Assembly: GCA_963755695.1 (NCBI GenBank)
Contig: CAVWLB010000001.1
Location: 124,001-188,000 of the forward strand
Length of the DNA stretch: 64,000 nucleotides
From: QHWT01 sp963755695
Lineage (GTDB): Bacteria; Acidobacteriota; Vicinamibacteria; Vicinamibacterales; 2-12-FULL-66-21
Reading direction: 5' to 3'
The position numbers were made by a program, and so were the translations under genes. The notes under the pieces were generated by a model. The model saw only the letters and a program-made list of their open reading frames with translations. It had not been told where the DNA came from and searched no databases. Shown here one piece after another: positions 20,941 through 30,531 of the stretch (position 1 is its first letter; each line of letters begins with the position of its first letter).

Positions 20941-21372
20941 GTGGCTGTTCCAAAAGCCTCCTTCTCGGTCCAGTTTGGCGACAACGAGGCTGTCACGTTC
21001 GAGGAGGTGACAGGCCTTCAGGCCGAAACGAAAGTCATGGAGTACCGGAACGGCAACAGCTCCAACTTCTCGACCACCAAGATGTCCGAACTTTCCACTG
21101 CGGGCACCGTGACGATGAAGAACGGCACCTTCGCCAAGGACACGAAATTCTTCGCCTGGTATCAGGAGACAAAGACGCGGCAATCGTTCACCCGTCGCGT
21201 CGTGGTGATCAACCTGCTCGACGAGAGTGGCAACCCGAAGATCACGTGGACGCTGAACAACGCCTGGCCGAGGCACGTGACTGGCACGGATTTCAAAGCC
21301 GATGGCAACCACGTGGTTGTGGAATCGATCGAAATCGCATACGAAACGCTGGAAGTGAGGTCGACGCAATGA
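20941..21372 (+). CDS. Contractile tail tube protein (T4 gp19 / phage_T4_gp19-like)
   Basis: 143 residues from a GTG six bases after the sheath stop. The sequence matches the tail-tube protein family of contractile injection systems: FSVQFGDNEAVTFEEVTGLQ, then TKVMEYRNGNSSNFSTTKM, then GTVTMKNGTFAKDTKFFAWY and a final VVESIEIAYETLEV. Members form stacked hexameric rings inside the sheath. Pairing with a sheath gene confirms the identity. The next gene is convergent, so the sheath and tube genes stand alone. Confidence 0.9.
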   Translation: MAVPKASFSVQFGDNEAVTFEEVTGLQAETKVMEYRNGNSSNFSTTKMSELSTAGTVTMKNGTFAKDTKFFAWYQETKTRQSFTRRVVVINLLDESGNPKITWTLNNAWPRHVTGTDFKADGNHVVVESIEIAYETLEVRSTQ

Positions 21373-21400
21373 CCCGGGCATCGCGTGCGATGACGGGGCC

Positions 21401-24028
21401 TCAGGACGCAGGCGCTCTTGCCCGGACATGCTCGCTGAATCGTGTGCGGCATGCCCGGGCGGCAGCCAGAAGCTTGCCATATTCGGGATTATCGTGAAGT
21501 GCGGCAAACGCAGGGTCGTTCTCGATCGCCGATGCGCCGCAGTAGTTCCGCCGGATTGATTCCCGAAGCAGCAGAACCGCTGCTCGGGTGTGGCCGCAGT
21601 ACGCGAGATCGCCCGCCCAGAAGTAGAGCGGCTCTGGATCCTCCCGCACGTTTAGAAACGTCCTGACATCGTCATCGCTCACGCGTCCTTGCTTGTCCGG
21701 TGCAGCGCCTGCGAGACACCGCGAGAGCAGCCCGTGGAACATATCGGGTGCGATTCCGCGGAGATACTCCGGTGGCAACCGGTCATGCTGGTCGCGTGCG
21801 TCATTGCGCCTGCCCATCCGCCCATAAATGAACCGCGTGACCAGACTCGCCCAATCCGAGCCGGTGTCCAGACGAACAAAGTCAAGCGCGCGATCGTACC
21901 GGCCGAGCAGCATGAACGGCTGCGCGCACGAACGGAATAGCGGATTGGTCGGATCGCGGGAGACGGCCTGTTCGCATGCGCGCGCAGATTCCTCCAGCAG
22001 CCCTCCATATCTGAGGACATAACTCAGCGCGAAGCGGGCTTCTCCGCTGTCCGGGCGCTGCGCCACGAGTTGCATGGCGCTGTCGTAGCCGTCCTGGAGA
22101 CGCCCGGCCTCGACCTGCAGAAACAACAGGCGGACGGCGGCGCCGGTACGACTCGGCTCGAGCGCGAGCGCCTGCCGCGCTGCTGCCTCCGACAGCCGTA
22201 GCGCTTCGCTTCCGCCGCCACCGTAATGTCCGTCGTAGTAATAGCGGTCCGCGAGCGAGACCCACGTGCCGACGTACTCCGGCTCGATCGAACTCGCTCG
22301 CTCGAGCATCGCAATCGCCTGCCGGTTTGGTTCGGGGTCGGTCGAGTTCGCCAGGCTTCTGAGGTAGACCGCGTACGCTTCGGCGTTCCTCGGCCTGGCA
22401 TGGATGCCCGTCGTGGCCCACGCGCCCAGCGCCGGCAACAGTCCGTCGCGGATCCGGGATGTCAGCCGGTCGTGGAGCGCGATCGAGTCATCCGCCCGCG
22501 CCGCGATCGTGTCGCGCCAGAGCACGCGGTTGCCATCGACGTCAACGGCTTCGACCGTGACGCGCAGTTCGGACTGGCGCATCGAGAAGTGGCCGGTCAC
22601 GACCTCGGCGACGCGCAATTGCCGGCCCGCCTGTTCGGGGCTCACCCCGCCGACGAAGTTTCGTGACGCGGCTAGAGGGCGAACGGCCAGCGTGGCCGTC
22701 GAGCTGATCGCGGTCGCGACTTCGTCGGCCAGCGCCAAGCGTAGATAGTCGATATCACCGGCGCCGCCGACGTTCTCGAACGGCAGCACCGCCACGGTCT
22801 TCTGCCCACCACCAGGGACCGTCACGCGGTTGCTGCGCATCAGCGGGACGGTCAAGAGTGCTGCCAGCGCGACCGCCAGTATCGTAGCCAGCGTCAGCCT
22901 TCCTGGACCGGGCGACCCGACACGACGCCAGGGGCGCGGCTGCACGGTGGCGGAAGTCTCCCTTGAGCGGAAAGAGGCCGTCTCGCGTTGCAGGTGCTTG
23001 AGATCCGCGAACAGTTCCGCGCCGCTCGCGTGGCGGAGATCACGAATGGTTTGGAGCGCTTTGCAGATGACCGTCAGGAGCTCTGGCGGCAGCTCGTGAT
23101 TGGCGCCGTCGCTCGCGGCGAGATAAACGTGTGCATCCGCATCGAACGCCATCCCGGTGGAGCGCTCGGCAAAGGGAAGTCGCCCCGTGGACATTTCGTA
23201 CAGCACGATTCCGAGACTCCAGACGTCGCTGCGTGCGTCCAGGGCGAGGCCGCGCGCCTGCTCCGGTGACATGTAGCGGGGCGTGCCGATGACCATCCCC
23301 GGTTGCGTGTGTGATTCCAGATCGACGTTCCCGGACGATTCCGCTAGGGCCGGCTTCGCGAGTCCAAAGTCGAGCACCTTGGCGTAACCATCGGGACGCA
23401 GCATGATGTTTTCGGGCTTGATGTCACGATGCACTAGCCCGCGGGCATGCGCAGCCGCCAGCGCACTCGCTATCTGGACCCCGAGCTCCACGACGTCGCG
23501 AACCGGCAGGGCCCCCTGCAACAAGCGATGCCGCAGGGTCTCACCCTCGATGAACTCGGTCACGATGTACGGACGGCCATCCATCTCGCCGAAATCGTGG
23601 ACGACCACGATATGCGGGTGGTTCAGACTCGAGGCGGCCCGCGCTTCCTGATGAAACCGCCGCAGACGATTGCGATCGACGGCGAAGTCCGGCGAAAGGA
23701 ACTTGAGCGCCACCGGCCGATCGAGCCTGGCGTCGTGGGCAAGAAAGACGTCGCTCGTGCCGCCAGTGCCCAACCGTGACACCAGCTGATAGGAATCCAC
23801 GACGCGGCCGCTCAGGTCTTCACGTGGCGGTTCGAGCAGCACCGCGGCCGGCGTCTCGAGGAATGTGCCCACATGGCCGTCTGCAGCCAGCAGGCGATCG
23901 ACACGTGCCCGCAGCGTCGCGTCGGTTCCGCAGGCTTCGGTCAGGTATCCCGGGCGTTCGGAGCCCTCGCGCGCCAGCGCGCCTTCGAGCACGCGCTTCA
24001 CTCGCGGCCAGTCGTCGAGCGTGTTCAT
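21401..24028 (-). CDS. Transmembrane serine/threonine protein kinase with TPR sensor region
   Basis: About 875 residues. The ATG at 24028 overlaps the stop of the sigma factor gene (ATGA), implying translational coupling. Residues about 70-340 form a PknB-type kinase: GTGGTSDVF loop, VALKFL lysine, VHRDIKPEN catalytic loop, VLDFGLAKP metal motif and MSPEQARG. One transmembrane helix follows near residue 375 (TLATILAVALAALLTVPLM). The outer part starts with a TolB/FlgO-like segment (KTVAVLPFENVG) and continues as TPR-like helices (NAEAYAVYLRSLANSTDPEP onward). Kinases of this kind act with their ECF sigma partner to relay an envelope signal. The gene is convergent with the tail tube gene. Confidence 0.92.
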   Translation of the reverse strand: MNTLDDWPRVKRVLEGALAREGSERPGYLTEACGTDATLRARVDRLLAADGHVGTFLETPAAVLLEPPREDLSGRVVDSYQLVSRLGTGGTSDVFLAHDARLDRPVALKFLSPDFAVDRNRLRRFHQEARAASSLNHPHIVVVHDFGEMDGRPYIVTEFIEGETLRHRLLQGALPVRDVVELGVQIASALAAAHARGLVHRDIKPENIMLRPDGYAKVLDFGLAKPALAESSGNVDLESHTQPGMVIGTPRYMSPEQARGLALDARSDVWSLGIVLYEMSTGRLPFAERSTGMAFDADAHVYLAASDGANHELPPELLTVICKALQTIRDLRHASGAELFADLKHLQRETASFRSRETSATVQPRPWRRVGSPGPGRLTLATILAVALAALLTVPLMRSNRVTVPGGGQKTVAVLPFENVGGAGDIDYLRLALADEVATAISSTATLAVRPLAASRNFVGGVSPEQAGRQLRVAEVVTGHFSMRQSELRVTVEAVDVDGNRVLWRDTIAARADDSIALHDRLTSRIRDGLLPALGAWATTGIHARPRNAEAYAVYLRSLANSTDPEPNRQAIAMLERASSIEPEYVGTWVSLADRYYYDGHYGGGGSEALRLSEAAARQALALEPSRTGAAVRLLFLQVEAGRLQDGYDSAMQLVAQRPDSGEARFALSYVLRYGGLLEESARACEQAVSRDPTNPLFRSCAQPFMLLGRYDRALDFVRLDTGSDWASLVTRFIYGRMGRRNDARDQHDRLPPEYLRGIAPDMFHGLLSRCLAGAAPDKQGRVSDDDVRTFLNVREDPEPLYFWAGDLAYCGHTRAAVLLLRESIRRNYCGASAIENDPAFAALHDNPEYGKLLAAARACRTRFSEHVRARAPAS

Positions 24029-24603
24029 CCAGCCATGAGTTCGTTGTACAGCCACAGCTTCGCGGTGGCCCAGTCACGCTTCACCGTCGCCGGCGATATG
24101 CCGAGCGCTTCGGCAGTCTCCTTGACCGACAAGCCCGCAAAAAACCTGAGCTCGATGACGCGGCTCTGCTGCGGATCGACGGCCGCCAAGCGCTCGAGCG
24201 CTTCGTCGAGCGCCACGACATCGACCGCGGGTAGGGGCCCGATCACATTCTCGTCGAGCGAGGTCACTGAAAGGCCGGCGCCACGCTTGTCTCGCGCCCG
24301 CTGGCGGGCGTAATCTACCAGGACGCGCCGCATCAGCGTCGCCGCCATGGCGAAGAAATGCGCGCGGTCGCGCCATCGCAAGGCATCGATCCCTGCCAGC
24401 CGCAGGTACAGCTCGTTGACGAGCGCCGTTGTCTGCAGCGTATGGCCCTCGCGCTCGCGGCGCATGTAGTGGTGCGCGAGGCGACGCAGCTCTTCGTAAA
24501 CGATGGGCACGAGTCGATCTCGTGCGGCGGGATCGCGGTTGGCCCAATCGGCAAGGACCTGTGCAATACGCTGCCGTTCGGCGGCGTCGGCATCGTCGGC
24601 CAT
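24025..24603 (-). CDS. ECF-family RNA polymerase sigma factor (kinase-linked type)
   Basis: 192 residues. Region 2 covers about 15-90 (YEELRRLAHHYMRREREGHTLQTTALVNELYLRL) and region 4 about 135-188 (AAVDPQQSRVIELRFFAGLSVKETAEALGISPATVKRDW). The HTLQTTALVNEAYLRL-like motif and the linked Ser/Thr kinase mark the ECF type common in Acidobacteriota and Planctomycetes. No anti-sigma gene is adjacent; phosphorylation by the coupled kinase is the likely control. It is divergent from the alpha/beta hydrolase gene by about 200 bp. Confidence 0.92.
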   Translation of the reverse strand: MADDADAAERQRIAQVLADWANRDPAARDRLVPIVYEELRRLAHHYMRREREGHTLQTTALVNELYLRLAGIDALRWRDRAHFFAMAATLMRRVLVDYARQRARDKRGAGLSVTSLDENVIGPLPAVDVVALDEALERLAAVDPQQSRVIELRFFAGLSVKETAEALGISPATVKRDWATAKLWLYNELMAG

Positions 24604-24807
24604 TGGTTCCGGCTGCGGGTCATTCTAGCGCACCGTCCCACGAAGTCCCCCGGTTGAGTAATGAGCCCGGAATCCTCGCAACGGCGCCTAATGAGGCAGG
24701 GGGGCGAAGAGCCCGCCGGCAAGGCATACGACGAGCTCGTCTCGCGGCGTCGACCAGGGCGTCCGGAGTGTCGTTCGACATCCTACAACTGCGAAAGAGA
24801 GACTGCG

Positions 24808-25623
24808 ATGCCCAGAGTCGCCGCCAATAACCTCACGATGAACTACGACCAGCAGGGAACGGGCGAGCCCCTCGTCCTTATTCCTTACCTGGCCGCGGAT
24901 CATGCCTGTTACGCATTTCAAGTGCCGGAGTACGCGAGGCACTTCACCTGCTTTTCGGTCGATCTGCGGGGAACTGGCGAATCGGACAAACCGACCGGTG
25001 CCTACACGACGGAGCTGCTCGCCGACGATGTTGCCGCGTTCATGCAGGCGGTCGGTATCGGGAAGGCTCACGTCGCCGGCCTGTCGCTCGGCGGCGCCAT
25101 CGGCATGTGGCTGGCCGCGAAGTACCCGGGAAAGGTCGCGTCGTTGTCGGTGCACAGCGGCTGGGCAAAGACCGACGCCTTTCTGCGAACGATCGTCGAA
25201 GGCTGGCAGATGTTGGCGAAAGCTGCAGGCGTTCCGGAGATGACGGTCCGAGCGATCTTTCCGTGGTGCTTCACCCCGCAGCTCTATGCCGACAGGGCGG
25301 ACTACATCGAATCGTTGGCGGCGTTCGTCCGCAGCCGGCCGCCGCAATCCGTGCCGGACTTCATCCTGCAGTCGAATGCCGTTATCGCCCACGACGTGGA
25401 AGCACACCTCGGCCGGATCATCGCGCCGACGCAAATCACGCTCGGCCGCCACGATCTCCTGACGTCGACGCGGTTCGCGGACCGACTCCAGAGCGGCATC
25501 CGCAATTCCGAGCTCCTCGTCTTCGACGGGTGCGCGCATGCAGCCATCTACGAGAACGCCGCAGAATTCAATCAGCAGACGCTGGCGTTCATGCAGCGTC
25601 ACGCCGGAGCTGCAGTCGCGTGA
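24808..25623 (+). CDS. Alpha/beta hydrolase
   Basis: 271 residues from the ATG at 24808, preceded by GCGAAAGAGAG. An upstream in-frame ATG at 24661 would add a low-complexity arginine-rich stretch with no homology. The fold is clear: PLVLIPYLAADHACYAFQVP, then the VDLRGTGESDKP oxyanion turn, nucleophile in GLSLGGAIG, aspartate in GRHDLLTS and histidine in GCAHAAIYE. It resembles 3-oxoadipate enol-lactonase-like hydrolases, but the substrate cannot be told from sequence. It is cytosolic and has no operon partner. Confidence 0.85.
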   Translation: MPRVAANNLTMNYDQQGTGEPLVLIPYLAADHACYAFQVPEYARHFTCFSVDLRGTGESDKPTGAYTTELLADDVAAFMQAVGIGKAHVAGLSLGGAIGMWLAAKYPGKVASLSVHSGWAKTDAFLRTIVEGWQMLAKAAGVPEMTVRAIFPWCFTPQLYADRADYIESLAAFVRSRPPQSVPDFILQSNAVIAHDVEAHLGRIIAPTQITLGRHDLLTSTRFADRLQSGIRNSELLVFDGCAHAAIYENAAEFNQQTLAFMQRHAGAAVA

Positions 25624-25802
25624 TGAGCCGTATCGGGGGGGCGCTGACCGTATCCGTCATGGACGAGGCTCGCTACTCAGCGCTGAGAGCAACCCTCGGA
25701 TTGAAGAGGCGCCCGCGCCACGCAGCCACACCGAACGTCTTGAAGAAGTTGCCGGAGACGAACTCGCCATTGCCGTTGCGACCGCGCCCGGCGATCCGTA
25801 CA

Positions 25803-27422
25803 TCAGACGAGTTGCAGCGAGACCGCCACGATCGCGTGCTTCGGAATCGTGACGGTCGCCGTGTCACCCGACACGTGAGCGGACAGATCATGCAGGCCGA
25901 CTTCGTTGGGTTTCTCGAACGTATTCGTGGCGTGCATGTCCTCGTGGGTCAGTACCGTGGCGCGTGCCTCGCGAAGACCTGCGCCTCCCGCCATTCGAAT
26001 CCGCGTGACCACCGCATCCTGCAGCGACGGATTCGTCAGCGTCACCGTGAGGACTTTGCCGCGAACCGAAGCCGAGCCGGAGAGGCCGGGCAGCTTGCCC
26101 TCGCCGTCGAGCAGCGGCACGGTGAGGTCAGGGATCTCGAGTCTGGCCGGCACGAGTTGGCCGCCCATGTGCGGACGATACATCTCGAATGCTGAATACG
26201 CGGGCGTACGCGTGTACTTGTCTCCCACCGCGGCGAACAGCGAGTGGAGGCAGTTGATCGTCTGCGCGACATTCGCCATTTCGATCTTCTCCGCATGGTG
26301 GTTGAAGATGTCAAAGGTCATCGCCGCGTGCAGGGCGTCACGGAGCGTGATCGTCTGGCTGAGGATGTATTGCGGCCCCAGCTCGGTGCCGCCGCGGTAC
26401 CAGTTACCCCATTCGTCGATCACCAGCCTGGTGTGATGCTCAGGATCGTACTTGCCCATGATCTTCCAGTGCTGGTTGATCACCGTTTCGATGTGCGCGC
26501 CCTTGTGCAAGACGGCGTACCACCCCTTCGCGTCGAACCTCGCGCCGTCTTCGGTGGTCTGGCGAAAATCGGTGTAGTAGTGCAGCGCAAAGCCGTCCAC
26601 CCTGACTCCGAGGCCGCGCGCGTCTCTGACCCCCGCGAAGAAGTTCTCCGTCCAGCCGACATCGGCATCGGCGGAGTGCCCACGCGGTCCTGTTGCGACG
26701 AAGAAGGTGGGCAGGTACACGGGGCACTGCGAGATGAACCGGCGGTAGGCCGTGGCGTACTCGCCGCCAGTCATGTTCCCGCCGCACCCCCACGATTCGT
26801 TGCCCACGCCCCAGTACTTGACGTTGAAGGGCGCCTTCTCGCCGTTGTTGGCGCGCTCGTCGGCGAGAGAGATGGTCCCGGCCGGCGCGTTGCTGTAAGA
26901 CACCCAGTCGTGGAACTCCTGTGCGGTCCCGGATCCGACATTCGCCGCCACATACGGTTCGGCACCGACGAGCCGGCACAAACGCATGAACTCGTGAAAG
27001 CCGAACTCGTTCGGTTCCACCGCGTGCAGCCCCGAAGGCATGCGATTTTCCCAGTAGTTGTACCTGTGCGGCCGCTTCCCCGTGCCAATGCCGTCGCGCC
27101 AGTGGTAGCCGTCAGCGAAGCAGCCCCCGGGCCAGCGCAGGTTCGGCGCGCCAATACGCTTCATGTCGTCCACGAACTGTTTGCGAATGCCGCCGATGTT
27201 GGGAATCGCTGAATCGCGGCCGACCCAGATGCCGTCATAGATCACCCCACCAAGGTGCTCGATGAAATGACCATAGAGGTGGGAACTGATCACCGGCCCG
27301 GCCTGCGACGGGTTGACGTCGACGAGAGCCTCGGCGGCCTGGAGCGTGCGAATGCCCGCGAACGCCGCGATCCCGGCTCCGGCAACCGACTCGAGAAACT
27401 GACGCCGGTCAAGACTCGACAT
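25803..27422 (-). CDS. GH51 alpha-L-arabinofuranosidase, Tat-exported
   Basis: 539 residues. A GGAGACC ribosome site precedes the ATG at 27422, and a twin-arginine signal (DRRQFLESVAGAGIAAFAG) follows. Family hallmarks: SSHLYGHFIEHLGGVIYDGI, LRWPGGCFADGYHWRDGIG, the acid/base glutamate in KYWGVGNESWGCGG and the nucleophile glutamate in LVIDEWGNWY. A C-terminal beta-sandwich domain follows. The enzyme removes terminal arabinofuranosyl groups from arabinoxylan or arabinan. It lies downstream of the esterase gene on the same strand with a 53-bp gap. Together with the GH67 gene this points to arabino-glucuronoxylan degradation. Confidence 0.93.
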   Translation of the reverse strand: MSSLDRRQFLESVAGAGIAAFAGIRTLQAAEALVDVNPSQAGPVISSHLYGHFIEHLGGVIYDGIWVGRDSAIPNIGGIRKQFVDDMKRIGAPNLRWPGGCFADGYHWRDGIGTGKRPHRYNYWENRMPSGLHAVEPNEFGFHEFMRLCRLVGAEPYVAANVGSGTAQEFHDWVSYSNAPAGTISLADERANNGEKAPFNVKYWGVGNESWGCGGNMTGGEYATAYRRFISQCPVYLPTFFVATGPRGHSADADVGWTENFFAGVRDARGLGVRVDGFALHYYTDFRQTTEDGARFDAKGWYAVLHKGAHIETVINQHWKIMGKYDPEHHTRLVIDEWGNWYRGGTELGPQYILSQTITLRDALHAAMTFDIFNHHAEKIEMANVAQTINCLHSLFAAVGDKYTRTPAYSAFEMYRPHMGGQLVPARLEIPDLTVPLLDGEGKLPGLSGSASVRGKVLTVTLTNPSLQDAVVTRIRMAGGAGLREARATVLTHEDMHATNTFEKPNEVGLHDLSAHVSGDTATVTIPKHAIVAVSLQLV

Positions 27423-27475
27423 GGTCTCCTCACTTGACGATCCGAGAGCGATCCTGTTCGCAGTGCGGCGGACGA

Positions 27476-29701
27476 TTAGCCCGCTGACGCCCACGTCGCG
27501 AGCACGCGGACCGGATCCTCGCCGGTCTCCGAGATCCGAACAGTGGCGTTTCGAACATCCTTGTATAGATCGCGTGCAGCCGAGCCGGCAGGTTCCCCGG
27601 CCGCTGTCACAGGATCGAGCAAGAGCACCGGCCGCGGTCCCGCGGCGGCGGCGACATTTGGCAGGTCGAATTCCCGCACGATGCCGTAAGCGTAGATTCC
27701 GAACGGTTGGGTGTAGCGAGCCGCGACCGCGAGCGAACGGTAGTCCGTAACGGTGTGACGCAACGCCACGCCACGGACACCCGCATCGAGTGCCGCGGCG
27801 TAGAGCGCGATCACCCCGTGAGGCCCGTCTCCCACGAGCGACACGGCGGCGCCGATGTCCGAGCGCGAGCGAAGATACTCCAGCGCGCGCAGCGTGTCGT
27901 AAACCTGGCCGCCGAGGAGCGGCCGGCCCAGCATCAGCGTGAACCATGTGACGTAGGCTTCGTCGGGAACCCGATAAGAAAAATAGGACGGTCCCCGCTG
28001 CGGGTAGGCGAGGGCGCAATCGCCACGTCCCCGCACGTCAATCACCGCCATGCGGCAGCCTCCCCGGGCGCACAACTGCTCGGCGAACGCGTCTTCCGCG
28101 ACCGAGCTCCATGCGGCTCCCTCGCCGATATACAGCAACGTGGGTGCAGCCGGTCCAACACCGTCTGGCGTGAGGAGCCAGCCCGGTGTGCGAATCTCCC
28201 GATCGCTCGTGAACGCGAACTGTTCCGCCCGATATCCCGGCTTTCGGATGGTGGCGAGGACGCGCGCCGCCAACGCCTCGTCGCGCGATTCCTCGATGCC
28301 GAGCACGGCGCGAACGCGTTTGCGCAGGTCGTCGGCGGTGAGCGAAGAAGGCGGGTGACTCGCCTCGGCCATCTGCCGTGTCAGCGAGAGCGCTGTTTCA
28401 CCGCCGAACGACGTGGTCACGAAACCGGTTGGCGTCACAAACAGCGTCGAGTCCGGTTCCACCGGCCCGGGCGTCTCGCCATCGTCGGCATCCTTGATCT
28501 CGAGCCAGCGGTTGAACCACGCGTAAGTTGCCCGCCGCATCTCGTAGACGTATCCATGCTGAACAGTCGTGGCCTGAAGCGACACGCGGTCACCGGCGCC
28601 AAGTAGCCCGTACGCGCGCTTGTACTCATCGACAAAGCCAACGGACCCGGCCACGTACTCGGGTGAATAGGTGTGGCCGGCGTCATGAAGGGTGATCGTG
28701 ACGAGCAACGGCTTCGGCGCGAAGGCATACAGCAGGTCCGCCCGGTCGATCCCGCGAGGGAGCGCCGGCACGATGTTCTGCTCGGCATCGTCGGCGGAGC
28801 CAGGTGGTTCGACGTTGCCCTGCGCGAGATTTTCGGTGTTGCCCTGGGACACAACCGCGACCCGGATCCGGCTATCGAGCGCTGCCAGAAACTGGGTCAT
28901 GGTTCCGCCGCCGGACTGACCGCAGCAGCCAATCCGGTCCGGGTCGACCTCCGCGCGCGTCAGCAGGTAGTCGATGCCGCGGATGCCGTCCCACACGCGA
29001 AAGAGGCTGAAATTGACACCGAGCAGGATCAGGCGGCGTCCGGCGTACTCATGTTCCCCGGTTCCACCGCCCTCGATCGTGGACTGGCCAGGCCGGCTGC
29101 CAGGGTACTCAATGCGTTCGCCCTGTCCGAACGGGTCGTAGGCGAGGACCACGTAGCCTTTGCGCGCCAGATTCGAGAACAGCCTCTGATAGCTCGGCCA
29201 GGCCTTGCCATTCGTCGAATGGCCGAGTGGCGCCAGAATCGCCGGGCGGCGTCCCGTTCGGCCGGGCAAATAGAGGTTCGCCGTGACGTAGAGCCGCGGC
29301 CGGCTCTCGAATGTCAATTTCTCGATTCGATAGCCTTCTCGCTCGATGATGCCGGTGATGCGCGGATTGAGTGGAGTGCGTTCGAGCGGCCCTCCCAGCA
29401 TCTTCCAGAGCTCAGTGACCACCGTCTTTTGCCGGTCCAGGACTCCCTGCCGCGTCGAGATTGCGCTGATCACGCTGTTGCGTCGTTCGCGCGCATCGTT
29501 CGAGAGTCGGATCAAGTGCCGCTCGAGATCGCGGGAATAATCAGGCAGTGCCTCCCACTCGACGTTGAGCTCGACACCCGGCGCGCCCGCGGCACGGCTT
29601 CCAGCGGAAGACTGTCTCGGAGGATCGACCGCGCGGCCGAAGCCCGCCGCGGCGGAAAGTGTTCCGGTGACTTCGAGGAATTCGCGCCGTGTGTACTTCA
29701 T
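27476..29701 (-). CDS. Tandem alpha/beta hydrolase, acetylxylan-esterase-like, second domain degenerate
   Basis: 741 residues with a twin-arginine signal (TRREFLEVTGTLSAAAG). The first half is an AXE1/CE7-like esterase domain: LYLPGRTGRRPAILAPLGHS, then VLAYDPFGQGER, nucleophile in IGCCGQSGGGTMT and a late histidine in VQHGY. The second half (about 440-741) repeats the fold (AVIDVRGRGDCAL, then QVYDTLRALEYLRSR). Where a nucleophile elbow is expected it reads VGDGPHGV, so the serine is absent. Only the first domain should be active. Deacetylation of xylan or a related ester is inferred from the fold and the GH51 neighbour. The length is about twice a single-domain esterase. Confidence 0.8.
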   Translation of the reverse strand: MKYTRREFLEVTGTLSAAAGFGRAVDPPRQSSAGSRAAGAPGVELNVEWEALPDYSRDLERHLIRLSNDARERRNSVISAISTRQGVLDRQKTVVTELWKMLGGPLERTPLNPRITGIIEREGYRIEKLTFESRPRLYVTANLYLPGRTGRRPAILAPLGHSTNGKAWPSYQRLFSNLARKGYVVLAYDPFGQGERIEYPGSRPGQSTIEGGGTGEHEYAGRRLILLGVNFSLFRVWDGIRGIDYLLTRAEVDPDRIGCCGQSGGGTMTQFLAALDSRIRVAVVSQGNTENLAQGNVEPPGSADDAEQNIVPALPRGIDRADLLYAFAPKPLLVTITLHDAGHTYSPEYVAGSVGFVDEYKRAYGLLGAGDRVSLQATTVQHGYVYEMRRATYAWFNRWLEIKDADDGETPGPVEPDSTLFVTPTGFVTTSFGGETALSLTRQMAEASHPPSSLTADDLRKRVRAVLGIEESRDEALAARVLATIRKPGYRAEQFAFTSDREIRTPGWLLTPDGVGPAAPTLLYIGEGAAWSSVAEDAFAEQLCARGGCRMAVIDVRGRGDCALAYPQRGPSYFSYRVPDEAYVTWFTLMLGRPLLGGQVYDTLRALEYLRSRSDIGAAVSLVGDGPHGVIALYAAALDAGVRGVALRHTVTDYRSLAVAARYTQPFGIYAYGIVREFDLPNVAAAAGPRPVLLLDPVTAAGEPAGSAARDLYKDVRNATVRISETGEDPVRVLATWASAG

Positions 29702-29829
29702 AACGTGTGTTCCGTGCCCCTACTCCGCGGTTGCACGCTCTGCGACCACGCTTCAGAGTGATACTCGCAAGAGCACCATACACCACGCTTTGCGTGCGGT
29801 AACATGCGTTCGGTTCACCCGTCCGCAAA

Positions 29830-30438
29830 ATGCCGCGTTCCGCTGTGTCCATCGTCAACGTCGGCTACCGCTCGACGAATTACTGGGTGATTAGCGCAGC
29901 TCGTTCGCGTGTGCTCGTCGATCTCGGCTGGCCGGGGACAATGGGGACGATGCGCGCGAACCTGATTCGAGCGGACATTCCATTGAGCGAAATCCAATAT
30001 GCTCTCGCGACGCACTATCACATCGATCACGCGGGTCTCGCGCAGGAGCTCAAGAATGCCGGTGTGCGGTTGCTGGTGATCGATTTGCAGGTGCCGTTCA
30101 TTCACCTGATGAAGCAGCACATCAAGCCGCAGGATCATTTCATCGAGATCTCGATGGAAGGCAACGCGATCATCTCGGTCTCGGAGAGCCGCGCGCTGCT
30201 TCATCGCATGGGCATCGCGGGTGAGATCCTGCACACCCCTGGACATTCTCAGGATAGTGTTTCATTGCTGCTGGACGATGGCCCGGTGTTCGTCGGCGAT
30301 CTCACCCATCCGAGGTTGGTCGGCCCCGAGAATCCGGAGGTCGTCCGTGCGAGCTGGCAGCTCCTCAAGGATCGTGGCGCGACACAGGTCTATGCCGGGC
30401 ACGGCCCCATCCGTCCACTGCCGGCACTCGATGCGTGA
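29830..30438 (+). CDS. Metallo-beta-lactamase fold hydrolase
   Basis: 202 residues with a complete zinc signature: THYHIDHAG (about 61-69), histidine in HTPGHSQDSVSLL, aspartate in FVGDLTHP and a final histidine in YAGHGPIRPL. The short length and lack of extra domains fit glyoxalase-II-like or quorum-lactonase-like members. The substrate is not predictable. There is no signal peptide. It is divergent from the esterase gene by 128 bp. Confidence 0.85.
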   Translation: MPRSAVSIVNVGYRSTNYWVISAARSRVLVDLGWPGTMGTMRANLIRADIPLSEIQYALATHYHIDHAGLAQELKNAGVRLLVIDLQVPFIHLMKQHIKPQDHFIEISMEGNAIISVSESRALLHRMGIAGEILHTPGHSQDSVSLLLDDGPVFVGDLTHPRLVGPENPEVVRASWQLLKDRGATQVYAGHGPIRPLPALDA

Positions 30439-30531
30439 TGCCGATCTGCTGAACGATGACGGGCGAGTCCTGGCGTCATTCACCGGGTTCACTCGATTTG
30501 CTGGCGCCGGATGCGGGAGGCGCAGCCTTGT

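Noticed and set aside
16920..21372. Prophage or tailocin locus
   Set aside because: Only sheath and tube genes are present; there is no capsid, terminase, integrase, lysis or baseplate gene nearby.
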